From Streptomyces caniferus (GTDB taxonomy: Bacteria; Actinomycetota; Actinomycetes; Streptomycetales; Streptomycetaceae): a stretch of DNA of 64,000 bases. Where the stretch lies: the NCBI RefSeq assembly GCF_009811555.1, contig NZ_BLIN01000002.1, positions 1,497,070 through 1,561,069 on the forward strand, in the 5' to 3' direction. The translations under genes and the position numbers were made by a program. The notes under the pieces are model-generated. The model searched no databases. It was not told where the DNA came from and worked only from the letters and a program-made list of their open reading frames with translations. The stretch's first letter is position 1, and the number at the start of each line of letters is the position of its first letter. Below are positions 39,363 to 51,420 of this stretch, one piece after another.

Positions 39363-39968
39363 TCAGCGGGCGAGTATCAGGCTCATCGCCTCGGCGCGCG
39401 TGGCCGCGTCACGCAGCTGGCCGCGCACGGCCGACGTCGTCGTCTTGGCTCCCGGCTTGCGCACCCCACGCATCGTCATGCACATGTGCTCGCACTCGAT
39501 GACGACGATCACGCCGCGCGGCTCCAGGATCTCCATCAGCGAGTCCGCGATCTGCGTGGTCAGGCGCTCCTGGACCTGCGGACGCCGGGCGTACACATCG
39601 ACCAGCCGGGCCAGCTTGGACAGGCCGGTGATCTTGCCGTCGGCGGACGGGATGTAGCCGACGTGCGCCACCCCGACGAAGGGGACGAGGTGGTGCTCGC
39701 AGCTGGAGACCAGCTCGATGTCCTTGACCAGCACCATTTCGTCATGGCCGAGGTCGAAGGTCGTGGTGAGCACGTCCTCCGGCTTCTGCCACAGCCCGGC
39801 GAAGATCTCCTTGTACGCCCGCGCCACCCGGGCCGGCGTCTCCAGCAGTCCTTCGCGGTCCGGATCCTCTCCCACCGCGATGAGCAGCTCGCGGACGGCG
39901 TTCTCCGCGCGCTTCTCGTCGAATGTGCCGATCTTGCCGTCGACGGCCAGCGTCACAGGGTCGGTCAT
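39363..39968 (-). CDS. folE: GTP cyclohydrolase I
   Basis: 201 residues. Zinc ligands are visible as [10 protein letters not shown] and [12 protein letters not shown]; also [14 protein letters not shown] and [12 protein letters not shown]. It makes dihydroneopterin triphosphate from GTP, first step to folate. Downstream of ftsH but separated by a strong terminator, so it should have its own promoter within the ~50 bp before the start or rely on readthrough. Confidence 0.97.
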   Translation of the reverse strand: MTDPVTLAVDGKIGTFDEKRAENAVRELLIAVGEDPDREGLLETPARVARAYKEIFAGLWQKPEDVLTTTFDLGHDEMVLVKDIELVSSCEHHLVPFVGVAHVGYIPSADGKITGLSKLARLVDVYARRPQVQERLTTQIADSLMEILEPRGVIVVIECEHMCMTMRGVRKPGAKTTTSAVRGQLRDAATRAEAMSLILAR

Positions 39969-40018
39969 GTGGTGCCTCGTTCCTTCTGCGCCCGCTCGAA
40001 ATCGCGGTGGAATCGCGA

Positions 40019-40061
40019 AAATGCCGCGCCCCCCAGGCTAAACCTGGGGGGCGCGGCATTT
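40019..40061 (-). terminator. Strong rho-independent terminator of ftsH
   Basis: Perfect 19-bp stem (40019-40037 with 40043-40061; AAATGCCGCGCCCCCCAGG and its complement) and 5-nt loop CTAAA. On the minus strand the stem ends in ATTTT. It separates ftsH from folE. Confidence 0.92.
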
Positions 40062-40086
40062 ATTCCGGGGCCCGAAGGCCTCGGGA

Positions 40087-42099
<2,013 letters not shown>

Positions 42100-42382
42100 C
42101 CATACGGAGCCGTTTGAGGCCCCGTCCCTCCTGCCACAGTGAGGCACAACGCCCTGGGGAGGGCTGGTCGTGCGTACGGTGTATTACTGGCCCGAAAAAG
42201 AACTGCCTTCGGACGGTACCCCAGCATTGTCACCCGGCGCCTGCGCCGACGGTGAACACGAAGCCGAGGATTCCGTTCTCCCTGCTCCAACGGCGGGCGG
42301 CCCCGAAGGGTTCCCGCCGTCCCACGGCAGCCGTTCCGGGCCGCGTCCGGCCACGTCGGCCGGACGGGCACGGGGAGCGCCC

Positions 42383-42946
42383 TCAGCCGCCGTAGACGTG
42401 CGGCGCGAGAGTACCGACGAACGGCAGGTTGCGGTACTTCTCCGCGAAATCGAGGCCGTAACCGACCACGAATTCGTTGGGAATGTCGAAGCCGATCCAC
42501 TTCACCTCGATGGCGACCTTCGCCGCGTCCGGCTTGCGCAGGAGCGTGCAGACCTCCAGCGAGGCCGGCTCGCGCGAGCCGAGGTTCGACAGCAGCCACG
42601 ACAGCGTCAGACCGGAGTCGATGATGTCCTCGACGATCAGGACGTGCTTGCCCTTGATGTCGGTGTCGAGGTCCTTGAGGATGCGGACCACGCCGGAGGA
42701 CTGGGTGCCCGCGCCGTACGACGACACGGCCATCCAGTCCATCGTGACGGGGGTGGACAGCGCGCGCGCCAGGTCCGCCATGACCATCACGGCGCCCTTG
42801 AGGACGCCGACGATGAGCAGGTCCTTGCCCGCGTACTCCGCGTCGATCTTCGCCGCCAGCTCAGCCAGCTTGGCGTCGATCTCTTCCTTGCTGATGAGTA
42901 CCGACTGAAGGTCGGAACCCATGTCCTTGTCGTCCACCCGTGCCAC
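42383..42946 (-). CDS. hpt: Hypoxanthine phosphoribosyltransferase
   Basis: 187 residues. PRPP-binding motif [18 protein letters not shown]; also [19 protein letters not shown] and the flexible loop region AVSSYGAG. Salvages hypoxanthine and guanine to IMP and GMP. Lies 62 bp after tilS on the same strand, the conserved tilS-hpt-ftsH order of Gram-positives. Confidence 0.96.
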   Translation of the reverse strand: MARVDDKDMGSDLQSVLISKEEIDAKLAELAAKIDAEYAGKDLLIVGVLKGAVMVMADLARALSTPVTMDWMAVSSYGAGTQSSGVVRILKDLDTDIKGKHVLIVEDIIDSGLTLSWLLSNLGSREPASLEVCTLLRKPDAAKVAIEVKWIGFDIPNEFVVGYGLDFAEKYRNLPFVGTLAPHVYGG

Positions 42947-43008
42947 TCTCGCTCTGTTCGGTGTTCGCGTCAGTCGTGAGACTTCGGATGCGGGGCAGCG
43001 TCTGCGGC

Positions 43009-44016
43009 TCAGCCCTGCCGAATCACCAGTCTGCCACCCTGCCGTCGCACACCCACTCGCCCGGGGAGGTTGATGGCCCCCTGGCCCCGCCAGGCCGTGA
43101 TCAGCCGGTCGACTTCCTCGATGTGGCGGGCGAAGAGCGAACCGGCCGGTGACCCGGCGCCGATGACGGCCCGGCGCAGCACCCGGCGGCGTACGGCGGG
43201 GGGCAGGGCGAACAGGGCGGCGATGTCGAGGGTGCCGGTGTCGTCGAGGACCGTGCCCTCCGCGTCGGCGGCCCAGGCGTCCAGGGCGTCGGCGTCGTCG
43301 CGGGAGAGCTGGGCGGTACGGGCCAGGGCCTCGACGACGCCCTTGCCGAGCGCTTTCTCCAGTGCGGGCAGGCCTTCGTGGCGGAGCCGTGAGCGGGTGT
43401 AGGCGGGGTCGGCGTTGTGCGGGTCGTCCCAGACGGGCAGCGCCTGGATCAGGCAGGCCTTGCGGGCGGTCTGGCGGTCCACGTCGAGGAAGGGCCGGCG
43501 GTAGCGGCCGCCCGTGCCGCTGGTCGCGGCCATCCCGGAGAGCGAACGGGTCCCGGAGCCGCGGGCGAGACCGAGCAGCACCGTTTCCGCCTGATCGTCG
43601 CGGGTGTGGCCGAGGAGGACGGCGGCGGCGCCGTGGCGCTCGGCGGTGGCGTCCAGAGCGGCGTAGCGGGCGTCACGGGCGGCGGCTTCCGGCCCGCCCT
43701 CGCGGCCCACTCGGACGGCGACGACCTCGACGGGGTCCAGCCGCAGGGCCCGCAGCCGCAGGGCGACCTCGGCGGCGCGGAGGTCCGAGCCCTCCTGGAG
43801 GCCGTGGTCGATGGTGACGCCCCCGGCGCGGACGCCGAGCTTGGGGGCCTCGAAGGCGAGAGCGGAGGCGAGCGCCATCGAATCGGCGCCGCCGGAGCAG
43901 GCGACGAGCACGAGCGGGGGCTCGTGCCGGTCCTGCGCGCAGTGATGGGTGAGGACGTCGTGGAGTACGCGGCGGACCGCCAGGCGTATCGCGGCGACCG
44001 CTGGATGGGGACCCAT
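43009..44016 (-). CDS. tilS: tRNA(Ile)-lysidine synthase
   Basis: 335 residues from ATG 44016 with GGAAACGG upstream. N-type ATP-pyrophosphatase P-loop [15 protein letters not shown], then [31 protein letters not shown] and [18 protein letters not shown], all diagnostic for TilS. It converts the CAU anticodon C34 to lysidine so that tRNA reads AUA. Short C-terminal domain as usual for actinobacteria. Confidence 0.95.
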   Translation of the reverse strand: MGPHPAVAAIRLAVRRVLHDVLTHHCAQDRHEPPLVLVACSGGADSMALASALAFEAPKLGVRAGGVTIDHGLQEGSDLRAAEVALRLRALRLDPVEVVAVRVGREGGPEAAARDARYAALDATAERHGAAAVLLGHTRDDQAETVLLGLARGSGTRSLSGMAATSGTGGRYRRPFLDVDRQTARKACLIQALPVWDDPHNADPAYTRSRLRHEGLPALEKALGKGVVEALARTAQLSRDDADALDAWAADAEGTVLDDTGTLDIAALFALPPAVRRRVLRRAVIGAGSPAGSLFARHIEEVDRLITAWRGQGAINLPGRVGVRRQGGRLVIRQG

Positions 44017-44209
44017 GTCCGTTTCCAATCGTTCAGCTGGGGAGCCTCGAGCCGGTGAGGGCAATCTTCGTCACACAGAGTGCCTAGATGGTGACAGAGG
44101 CGAGCGGTTCCCCGAGCATTGCACGCCTATCCATCCGTAACGGTCCCTCAGACGGGTGATTGAAGGGGCGCGCTACTGCCACCCGGCGTGCCCAGCTCAC
44201 GCCGTTCGC

Positions 44210-45358
44210 TTACGGTGCCCCGTCCGCTTTGCGGTGCACCCGCGCGATCCAGTCCGCCGGTTTGGCGATCTCCTGTTTGGTCGGGAGGGTGTTCGGCGAG
44301 GTCCACACGCGGTTGAAGCCGTCCATGCCGACCTCCTCGACGACCGCGCTGACGAACCGCTCGCCGTCGCGGTACTGCCGCAGCTTGGCGTCCAGGCCGA
44401 GCAGCTTGCGCAGCGCCTGGTCCAGCCGCCCGGCCCCACTGGCCCGGCGCTTCTGGAACTTCTCGCGGATCTCGGCGACGGACGGCACGACGTCGGGTCC
44501 CACGCCGTCCATCACGTAGTCGGCGTGGCCCTCCAGCAGGGACATCACCGCGGTCAGCCGGCCGAGGATCTCGCGCTGGGCGGGCGTCTGGACGAGGTCG
44601 ACGAGGGAGCGGCCGCCGTCCTCGTCGCCCTCCTCGCCCTCGGGCTTGGCGCCGGCCAGCGACTGGGCGGCCTCGCGCAGCCGCTCCAGGAGGGCGCCCG
44701 GGTCGATGTCCGTCTCACCGAGGAACGCCTGGATCTCGCCCTCGATGTGGTCCCGCAGCCACGGGACGGCGGTGAACTGGGTGCGGTGGGTCTCCTCATG
44801 GAGGCACACCCACAGCCGGAAGTCGTGCGGTTCCACCTCGAGCTCGCGCTCGACGTGCACGATGTTCGGCGCGACGAGCAGCAGCCGCCCGCCCTGTGCC
44901 GCGGCCGGCAGGTCCCGGGAGGCCGGTGCGAAGGTCTCGTACTGGCCCAGGACCCGCGAGGCCAGGAACGACAGCAGCATGCCCAGCTCCACGCCGGTGA
45001 CCTTGCCGCCCACCGCGCCGAGGACCGCGCCGCCGGGGACCGTCGAGCGGCGGTCCTCCATCTTGGCCAGCAGCGGCTTGAGCACGGCCCGGAAGCCGGC
45101 GACGTTCGCCTTGATCCAGCCGGGCCGGTCCACGACGAGGACCGGCGTGTCGTGCGGCTCGTCGCCCGTCGCGTCGGACTGTGCCATCCGCGTGAAGGCA
45201 CGGACGTGTGCCTCGGAGGACTTGGCGTGCTTGCGCAGCTCGGCGACGATCGCGCGCGCCTCGTCCCGGCTCACCTCTGGGCCCGGCCGAACGAACCGGG
45301 TCGCGGTCGCGACCGCGAGATTCCAGTCGACCATCTCGGTTCCACCGATGCTCGTCAT
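44210..45358 (-). CDS. DUF2342 zinc-dependent metalloprotease
   Basis: 382 residues from ATG 45358. The zincin motif is HEETH in LWVCLHEETHRTQF near residue 178. Other family segments: VDWNLAVATATRFVRPGP, WIKANVAGF, SLLEGHADYVMDGVG, and QYRDGERFV. These actinobacterial proteins are sometimes labelled F420-biosynthesis associated; the substrate is unknown. Located between tilS and dacB, its upstream region is filled by the 82-bp tandem repeat. Confidence 0.85.
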   Translation of the reverse strand: MTSIGGTEMVDWNLAVATATRFVRPGPEVSRDEARAIVAELRKHAKSSEAHVRAFTRMAQSDATGDEPHDTPVLVVDRPGWIKANVAGFRAVLKPLLAKMEDRRSTVPGGAVLGAVGGKVTGVELGMLLSFLASRVLGQYETFAPASRDLPAAAQGGRLLLVAPNIVHVERELEVEPHDFRLWVCLHEETHRTQFTAVPWLRDHIEGEIQAFLGETDIDPGALLERLREAAQSLAGAKPEGEEGDEDGGRSLVDLVQTPAQREILGRLTAVMSLLEGHADYVMDGVGPDVVPSVAEIREKFQKRRASGAGRLDQALRKLLGLDAKLRQYRDGERFVSAVVEEVGMDGFNRVWTSPNTLPTKQEIAKPADWIARVHRKADGAP

Positions 45359-45430
45359 GAGTTCACCGTACGTGGGCGGTCCGCCAGGGGGTAGCCGACC
45401 ACGAATTTGGCTTTGCCTGCGTTTTTCGGG

Positions 45431-45652
45431 TTTCTCGCCGTTGTTGTTGCTCGCCGTTGCGCCTGGCGGCGGGCGGGGTCCGCTGCGCTTGGCTCTGGCC
45501 CACGTTGTCGGCTTTCTCGCCGTTGTTGTTGCTCGCCGTTGCGCCTGGCGGCGGGCGGGGTCCGCTGCGCTTGGCTCTGGCCCACGTTGTCGGCTTTCTC
45601 GCCGTTGTTGTTGCTCGCCGTTGCGCCTGGCGGCGGGCGGGGTCCGCTGCGC
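45431..45652. repeat. 82-bp direct tandem repeat, about 2.7 copies
   Basis: The unit begins TTTCTCGCCGTTGTTGTTGC at 45431, 45513 and 45595, exactly 82 bp apart, and ends in the G-rich ...GGGTCCGCTGCGC. By eye, copies one and two are identical, and copy three diverges after about 58 bp. As 82 is not a multiple of three the repeat is unlikely to be coding. It lies 73-295 bp upstream of the metalloprotease start. Confidence 0.92.
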
Positions 45653-45666
45653 GGGGCCGTGGGTGC

Positions 45667-45743
45667 GGTGACGGGCCTGCGGGGCAGGGGTGTGGGACTG
45701 CTTCGCTTTACGTCCCACACCCCTGCCCCTCCGGCCCGTCACC
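45667..45743 (-). terminator. Large stem-loop after dacB
   Basis: Two 32-nt arms (45667-45698 and 45712-45743) pair at 30 of 32 positions around a 13-nt loop. It sits 36 bp after the dacB stop, so it probably ends dacB transcription. The TGTGGGAC...GTCCCACA core looks like an element I have seen between genes in other Streptomyces genomes. Confidence 0.8.
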
Positions 45744-45778
45744 TCCCGTGGGGGAGTTGGGGGGAGGCCGGTGGGGGC

Positions 45779-47374
45779 TCAGCGGCAGCCGCAGTTGGCC
45801 ACTGCTGAGGCGAGTTTGTCGAGGGCGTTCTGGGCGCCCTGGGGGTCGGTGGTGCCGGTGGTCATGAAGGAGAAGACGAGGAGGCGGCCGTCGGCGTCGA
45901 CGACCGTGCCGGCCAGGGTGTTCACGCCGGTGAGGGTGCCGGTCTTGGCGCGTACGGCGCCGGCTCCGGCGCTCTGGCCCCGGTAGCGGTTGCTGAGGGT
46001 GCCGGTGAAGGCGGCGACCGGGAGGCCGGTGACGACGGGGCGCAGGGCGGGCAGGTCGGGCGACGAGGCCTGCAGCAGGAGGTGGGAGAGCAGCGCGGCG
46101 GTGACCTTGTCGTCGCGGTCCAGGCCGCTGCCGTCCTCGAACACGGCGCCGGTCAGGGGCAGGTGCTGCCGTGCGAGGGCGGCGTGTACGGCCTTTCCGG
46201 CGCCGGCGAAGCTGGCCGGCTGCCGGGCCGCGAGGGCGGTCTGGCGGGCCAGGGCCTCGGCGATGTCGTTGTCGCTGTAGGTCAGCATCCGCTCGACGAG
46301 CGCGGAGAGCGGCAGGGAGCGGACGGTGGCGATCCGTTCGGGCTTCTTGGGGGCCTTGGCGCCGGCGGGCCCGCCGTCGACGGTGATGCCGCGCTCGTGG
46401 AGCAGCCCGGCGAAGGTGCGGGCCGCGGCGCGGGCCGGGTCGGTGTCGCGGGGGGCGGTGCCGTGATCGGAGTCGTCGAGGCGCGCCTCGTCGGTCATCA
46501 GGGCGGCGACGGGGGCGATGTTCTCGTTCGGGCCGATGGGGTGCTCGGCGGGGCCCGCGTACGCGCTGGTGTCGTAGCCCAGGCCGACCTTGGTGAGGTG
46601 GCGCTTCTTGAGGGCGCGGGCGGTGGCGTCGGCGAGGGTGCGCAGGTTCGCGGGCTGTTCCTCGGCGCCGGGCTGTGGGGCGCGGGCGGTGAGGGTGGGG
46701 TCGCCGCCGCCGACCAGGACGATGCGGTTCTTGCCGCCCATGACGACGGTGGTGTCGATGCGGTGGTCGGGGCCGAGCGCGGAGAGCGCGGCGACGGCGG
46801 TGGCGAGCTTGACGGTGGAGGCGGGGGTGGCGGCCTTGCCCTGGCTCTCGCCGAAGACCTCGCGGCCCGCGGCGACATCCAGGACGGAGGCGGTGCGCAG
46901 CGGGCCGAGCGCGGGGTCCTTCAGGAGCGGGGCGAGGGCGTCGGCCAGCCCGGCGTCGGTGGGCACCGGGGCCGCGCCCCGGCCCGCGGAACCGGGCGCG
47001 GCAGCGCCGAGCGCGGGCAGTACGGGCGGGGCGCTGGGGGCCGGGCCGGGGTCGGTGGCGTGATGCTCACCACTGGCACCGTCCATCGAGCCCGCCTCCG
47101 TGCGCTCGGCCGTACGCTGACCCGAGTCCCACGGCCCGGCCGCCGCCACAGCGGCGAGCGCGACCGCCAGGCCGGTGGCTGCGGAGACCGCCGTCAGCCG
47201 CCAGGTCTGCTGGGTATGGCGCGGTGCGGCCTGCCAGGCCTGCCGCGCGGCATCGACCGCACTGCGCGCCCCCTCGAGCGCCGTCTGCGCCGACCGGACC
47301 GCCGCGCGCGTCGCCGCCCGCGCGGACCGTTCCGCCGACTGCCATCTGACCTGCCACTTTCCGGTCTCCGGCAC
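45779..47374 (-). CDS. dacB: D-alanyl-D-alanine carboxypeptidase/endopeptidase (PBP4, S13 family)
   Basis: 531 residues from GTG 47374 with AAGGGG 10 nt upstream. Basic N-terminus, then a membrane/signal segment ([20 protein letters not shown], about 62-82). Penicillin-binding motifs: SxxK in [11 protein letters not shown], SxN in [12 protein letters not shown] in RAKTGTLTG. It trims or opens peptidoglycan outside the membrane. Ends in NCGCR. Divergent from ppa. Confidence 0.93.
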   Translation of the reverse strand: MPETGKWQVRWQSAERSARAATRAAVRSAQTALEGARSAVDAARQAWQAAPRHTQQTWRLTAVSAATGLAVALAAVAAAGPWDSGQRTAERTEAGSMDGASGEHHATDPGPAPSAPPVLPALGAAAPGSAGRGAAPVPTDAGLADALAPLLKDPALGPLRTASVLDVAAGREVFGESQGKAATPASTVKLATAVAALSALGPDHRIDTTVVMGGKNRIVLVGGGDPTLTARAPQPGAEEQPANLRTLADATARALKKRHLTKVGLGYDTSAYAGPAEHPIGPNENIAPVAALMTDEARLDDSDHGTAPRDTDPARAAARTFAGLLHERGITVDGGPAGAKAPKKPERIATVRSLPLSALVERMLTYSDNDIAEALARQTALAARQPASFAGAGKAVHAALARQHLPLTGAVFEDGSGLDRDDKVTAALLSHLLLQASSPDLPALRPVVTGLPVAAFTGTLSNRYRGQSAGAGAVRAKTGTLTGVNTLAGTVVDADGRLLVFSFMTTGTTDPQGAQNALDKLASAVANCGCR

Positions 47375-47460
47375 TTCGGACCAGCCCCTTTCGCCACCAC
47401 ACACCTGCGTGGGGGACACTTAATCACCAGACGTATGTGTTGATCATGGAGGAGCCACCC

Positions 47461-47955
47461 GTGGAGTTCGACGTCACCATCGAGATCCCGAAGGGTTCGC
47501 GGAACAAGTACGAGGTGGACCACGAGACCGGTCGGATCCGCCTGGACCGTCGACTCTTCACCTCGACCAGCTACCCGGCCGACTACGGCTTTGTCGAGAA
47601 CACCCTGGGCGAGGACGGCGACCCGCTGGACGCCCTGGTCATCCTGGATGAGCCGACCTTCCCCGGCTGCCTCATCAAGTGCCGCGCCATCGGCATGTTC
47701 CGGATGACGGACGAGGCCGGCGGCGACGACAAGCTGCTGTGCGTGCCGGCGTCCGACCCGCGTGTGGAGCACCTGCGGGACATCCACCACGTGTCGGAGT
47801 TCGACCGCCTGGAGATCCAGCACTTCTTCGAGGTCTACAAGGACCTGGAGCCCGGCAAGTCCGTCGAGGGCGCCAACTGGGTCGGCCGCACCGAGGCCGA
47901 GGCCGAGATCGAGGCCTCGTACAAGCGCCTCGAGGCGCAGGGCGGCAAGCACTGA
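47461..47955 (+). CDS. ppa: Inorganic pyrophosphatase
   Basis: 164 residues from GTG 47461, giving the family start [25 protein letters not shown] lies 6 nt upstream, so an ATG at 47446 is rejected. Metal-binding [20 protein letters not shown] and [14 protein letters not shown] identify a soluble family I enzyme. It hydrolyses PPi to drive biosynthesis. Confidence 0.98.
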   Translation: MEFDVTIEIPKGSRNKYEVDHETGRIRLDRRLFTSTSYPADYGFVENTLGEDGDPLDALVILDEPTFPGCLIKCRAIGMFRMTDEAGGDDKLLCVPASDPRVEHLRDIHHVSEFDRLEIQHFFEVYKDLEPGKSVEGANWVGRTEAEAEIEASYKRLEAQGGKH

Positions 47956-48031
47956 CGAAGCCGTGACGTCCCGGTGTGCGGCGGGGTCTTCCTGACCGTC
48001 GCGCACCGGGATCCGCGCGCTGATTTTCGTA

Positions 48032-48072
48032 CGCGAACGGGCGGCACCCGGTTGGGTTGCCGCCCGTTCGCG
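48032..48072. terminator. Terminator between ppa and thrE-like gene
   Basis: Perfect 15-bp stem (CGCGAACGGGCGGCA at 48032-48046, complement 48058-48072), 11-nt loop. It lies between convergent genes, 77 bp after ppa. Confidence 0.85.
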
Positions 48073-48151
48073 TGTCGGGGGCCGGTCGCGGGACGCCGGC
48101 CGGCGCCGGGCAGGTCCGGGCCCGGCGGCGTTCCCGGGCCCGGCGGACCGC

Positions 48152-49891
48152 CTAGAAGCCGCGGGTGCGCTTGGCGGCGCGGCGGCCGGTGCCGGGCTCC
48201 TCGACACCGGGTGCGCGCAGGAAGAGCCGGGCGACCTCGGCGCCGAGGTTGACCCCCACTGCGATGGCCAGCGCCAGCGAAGCGGCCTGGACCAGGGACG
48301 TCAGGCCCTGCGGCAGGTGCCCCTGGGCGAAGTTGAGCAGGCCGAAGTACGTGGCGCTACCGGGCAGCAGCGGGCCGATGGCCGCGGTGACGTACGGCAG
48401 CGCGGACGCATAGCGGTAGCGGGAGAGCAACTGGCCGAAGAGGCCGACCAGTCCGGCCGCGATGGCGGTGGCGGGCACGGCGTTTATCCCGGCGACGTAG
48501 GTGAGCGCGCCGTACACCACCCAGGCGACGCCGCCGTTCAGGGTCGCAAACGCCACGGTGTGACGTTCCTGCTGGAGCAGCACGCAGAACGCCAGTGCCA
48601 GCAGCATCGCCGCGACCGTCTGCACCAGCGGCTCGTTGTAGTCCCCCAGCGACTCCTCGGGGTTGAGCCGCCGCAGGCCCGGGTTCAGCTGAAGGCCGAT
48701 GTAGAGCACGCTGAGCACGCCGACGACGATGCCGACGATGAGGTAGCCGACCTCCAGCAGACGGGCGGCGGCGGTGATGTAGTAGCCGGTCAGCCCGTCG
48801 TGGACGCCGGCGACCAGGGCCCGCCCCGGGATCAGCGCGAACAGTCCACCGGTGATCACCGCGGACGCCTGCACATTGAGGTGGGCGAGACCGAAGGCGA
48901 CACCCACCGCCGCGGGCGGCATCGCCGCGACCACGAACTGGTAGAACTCCGGCAGCCCGCGCCCGGACGCGAGCCAGGCCAGCCGGTCGCCGAGCATCGA
49001 GCCCACCGCGGCCGCGACGAACACCAGCATGGTGCCGCCGACCAGCATGGAGGCCGCACCGGACAGCAGCCCGGAGGCCACCGTCAGCGCCCAGCTCGGG
49101 TACGGGTGGCGGTTACGGCGGATCTCGGCGAGGCCGCGGTAGGCCTCTTCGAGGGTGATGTCCTCGGAGGCGATGTCGTCGACGAGCCGGAAGACCGCGG
49201 ACAGCCGGTTGTAGTCGACGCCGCGGCGCCGGACCGTACGGCTGGCGGTGACCGGGTCGTCGACCAGCGACGGCTGGTAGGAGATCGACAGCAGGGTGAA
49301 GGTGACGGTCGGCTCGACGCGCTCCAGCCCGTAGGCGTGCGCCACACCGAACATCGCGGCCTCGACGTCCTCGGCGCCCTCGCCGCCGGCGAGCAGGATC
49401 TCCCCGATACGCAGCGTCAGGTCGAGCACGCGGGGCACGGCCGGGCCGGTCTCGTCGTCGGGCCGCTCGGCGCGTTCGGGGACCGGCCGCTCCCCCACCG
49501 GCATCCGGAGCATGGTGCGCATCCGGTCCTGCCAGGGCGCCTCCTTGGTGAGGCGGACGGCGGGGATGCCGTGCGGCGGGGTGAAGGCGTAGCTCAGCGC
49601 GGTGGAGCCGGCGGGCATCGGGGTCTGGCCGGTGGTGCCGCTGGGCGGCGTGAAGGCCGAGCCCTCCTGCTCGGCCGGGGTCTCCGGGCGCATCCCCGAG
49701 GGCAGCGCGAACTCGGAGGTGGGGTGCTCGTCCTCGGGCAGCGGCGGGTAGGGCACGCCCAGCGGCGGGGTGAAGGCACTGTGGGCCTCGTCCGGCTGGG
49801 GCTTGCGCTCCTCGGAACCGCTCTGGTCCGAGGATCCGCTGCTGCCGATGCCGCTCGTGCCGCGCTGGCCGCGGTGTGGGTCCGACGCCAC
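48152..49891 (-). CDS. Threonine/serine exporter ThrE family protein
   Basis: 579 residues. The N-terminal ~135 residues are Pro/Ser-rich with a repeated A-F-T-P-P-x-G motif (three good copies plus a degenerate FALPSG copy). Then the cytoplasmic ThrE domain (LDLTLRIGEILLAGGEGAEDVEAAM) and about ten membrane segments from residue 270 on (DUF1212 followed by DUF3815-like). Family members export threonine and serine. The long repetitive leader is the unusual part. Confidence 0.9.
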   Translation of the reverse strand: MASDPHRGQRGTSGIGSSGSSDQSGSEERKPQPDEAHSAFTPPLGVPYPPLPEDEHPTSEFALPSGMRPETPAEQEGSAFTPPSGTTGQTPMPAGSTALSYAFTPPHGIPAVRLTKEAPWQDRMRTMLRMPVGERPVPERAERPDDETGPAVPRVLDLTLRIGEILLAGGEGAEDVEAAMFGVAHAYGLERVEPTVTFTLLSISYQPSLVDDPVTASRTVRRRGVDYNRLSAVFRLVDDIASEDITLEEAYRGLAEIRRNRHPYPSWALTVASGLLSGAASMLVGGTMLVFVAAAVGSMLGDRLAWLASGRGLPEFYQFVVAAMPPAAVGVAFGLAHLNVQASAVITGGLFALIPGRALVAGVHDGLTGYYITAAARLLEVGYLIVGIVVGVLSVLYIGLQLNPGLRRLNPEESLGDYNEPLVQTVAAMLLALAFCVLLQQERHTVAFATLNGGVAWVVYGALTYVAGINAVPATAIAAGLVGLFGQLLSRYRYASALPYVTAAIGPLLPGSATYFGLLNFAQGHLPQGLTSLVQAASLALAIAVGVNLGAEVARLFLRAPGVEEPGTGRRAAKRTRGF

Positions 49892-50056
49892 GGGTCTTCG
49901 CTCTCCTTGTAAGCCTCCTGACGGATGACAAGGACACGATGCCTGATGGGGGCGGGAGGCGCGTGCTCGGGGGCGTCGTTTTCGGCCCGACGCTTCCCGT
50001 GGCGGATGAGGAAAGAGGTGGTGGGGGGCAGTTGGCCGGGTGGCGCTCGGTAGGTG

Positions 50057-50758
50057 TCAGCGCTTGGCGTGGCGGCCGCGGCGGGTGTCGGGGGCGGGGC
50101 TGTGCGGGCGGTCCGCGGGCGGGGCGGGCTGCTCGTTCCTGGCCTTGCCGCGGGCGCGGAGGTACTCGATGGCGATCGGTACGACGGAGACCAGCACGAT
50201 CGCGACCAGGATCAGCTCGATGTGCTGGTGGACGAACGGGATGTTCCCCAGGGAGGCGCCGAGCAGCGTGACGCCGGCGCCCCACAGGGCGCCGCCGATG
50301 AGGTTGAAGGTGATGAAGGAGCGGTAGTTCATCCGGCTCACACCGGCGATGATCGGCGTGAACGTGCGCACGATCGGCACGAAGCGGGCCAGGATCAGCG
50401 ACTTGGGGCCGTGCTTCTCGAAGAAGGCGTGCGCCTTCTCGACGTTCTCCTGCTTGAAGAGGCGCGAGTCGGGGCGCTTGAACAGCGAGGGGCCGACCTT
50501 GCGGCCGAAGAGATAGCCCGCCTGGTCACCGAGGACGGCGGCCAGCACGACCAGGGTGCACACCAGCCACAGCGGCCGGTCCAGCCTGTTCGTCGTCACC
50601 AGCAGGCCGGTGGTGAACAGCAGCGAGTCGCCCGGCAGGAAGAAGCCGATCAGCAGGCCTGACTCCGCGAAGACGATGACCAGAACACCGACCAGGCCGA
50701 AGGTCGCGATCAAGTAGTCCGGGTCCAGCCACTGGGGGCCGAGCGCGAGAGTATTCAC
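50057..50758 (-). CDS. DedA family membrane protein
   Basis: 233 residues. Hydrophobic re-entrant pattern with the DedA signatures ESGLLIGFFLPGDSLLFTTGLL, LAAVLGDQAGYLFGRKVG, and RFVPIVRTFTPIIAGVSRMNYRSF. DedA/SNARE-associated proteins are linked to lipid flipping and proton-motive-force homeostasis; undecaprenyl-phosphate translocation is shown for some. A basic tail ends the protein. Divergent from the YbjQ-like gene. Confidence 0.92.
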   Translation of the reverse strand: MNTLALGPQWLDPDYLIATFGLVGVLVIVFAESGLLIGFFLPGDSLLFTTGLLVTTNRLDRPLWLVCTLVVLAAVLGDQAGYLFGRKVGPSLFKRPDSRLFKQENVEKAHAFFEKHGPKSLILARFVPIVRTFTPIIAGVSRMNYRSFITFNLIGGALWGAGVTLLGASLGNIPFVHQHIELILVAIVLVSVVPIAIEYLRARGKARNEQPAPPADRPHSPAPDTRRGRHAKR

Positions 50759-50965
50759 GGGGTGAAGGCTCCTGGGTCGAGGGCGCCGGATCGTGCGGTG
50801 CGACGAGCGAAGCGACGAGGGTGCAGGCGCGTGTGCGGCCCAAAACTATCAACGCCGGGTGGCGCCCCTTGGTTCCAGGCGGGCCCCGGGGCCCCACCCG
50901 AGCGCCCCCGACCGCTGGCCGCACCCGGGGGGCCGGGTGATGCTGGCCGGAAGGAGGTGCACGCC

Positions 50966-51334
50966 ATGGGCATCGATGAGTACGGCGGCGGACAGCGCGC
51001 GCAGTCCGACGTGCTGGTGGTGACGACCAACGACGTCCCGGGGTTTCACGTGGAACGAGTGATCGGCGAGGTCTTCGGCCTGACGGTGCGCTCCCGGCAC
51101 CTCGGCAGCCAGATCGGCGCGGGCCTGAAATCGATGATCGGCGGCGAGCTGCGGGGCCTGACCAAGACCCTGGTCGAGACCCGTAACCAGGCGATGGAAC
51201 GGCTGGTGGAGCAGGCCCGCTCGCGCGGTGCGAATGCGGTGCTGATGTTCCGCTTCGATGTCACGGAGGCCGCGGACGTGGGCACCGAGGTGTGCGCCTA
51301 CGGGACGGCCGTGGTGCTCTCCCCGCGGGGCTGA
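50966..51334 (+). CDS. YbjQ/UPF0145-type heavy-metal-binding domain protein
   Basis: 122 residues from ATG 50966; AAGGAGG lies 8 nt upstream. Family motifs VVTTNDVPGFHVERVIGEVFGLTVRSRHLG, NQAMERLVEQARSRGANAVL and FRFDVTEAADVGTEVCAYGTAVVL. These form oligomeric domains of unclear role despite the metal-binding label. Confidence 0.88.
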   Translation: MGIDEYGGGQRAQSDVLVVTTNDVPGFHVERVIGEVFGLTVRSRHLGSQIGAGLKSMIGGELRGLTKTLVETRNQAMERLVEQARSRGANAVLMFRFDVTEAADVGTEVCAYGTAVVLSPRG

Positions 51335-51420
51335 GCCCCGGGCGGGCCGTGCCGGGCATGGCGCGGCCCGGAGGCGAGCATGCCGTACGGGCCGGGGCGC
51401 GCTCCCCCGGCCCGTACGGA

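Noticed and set aside
45431..45652. Possible CRISPR array at the 82-bp repeats
   Set aside because: Units are directly adjacent with no unique spacers and no cas genes are present; it is a simple tandem repeat.
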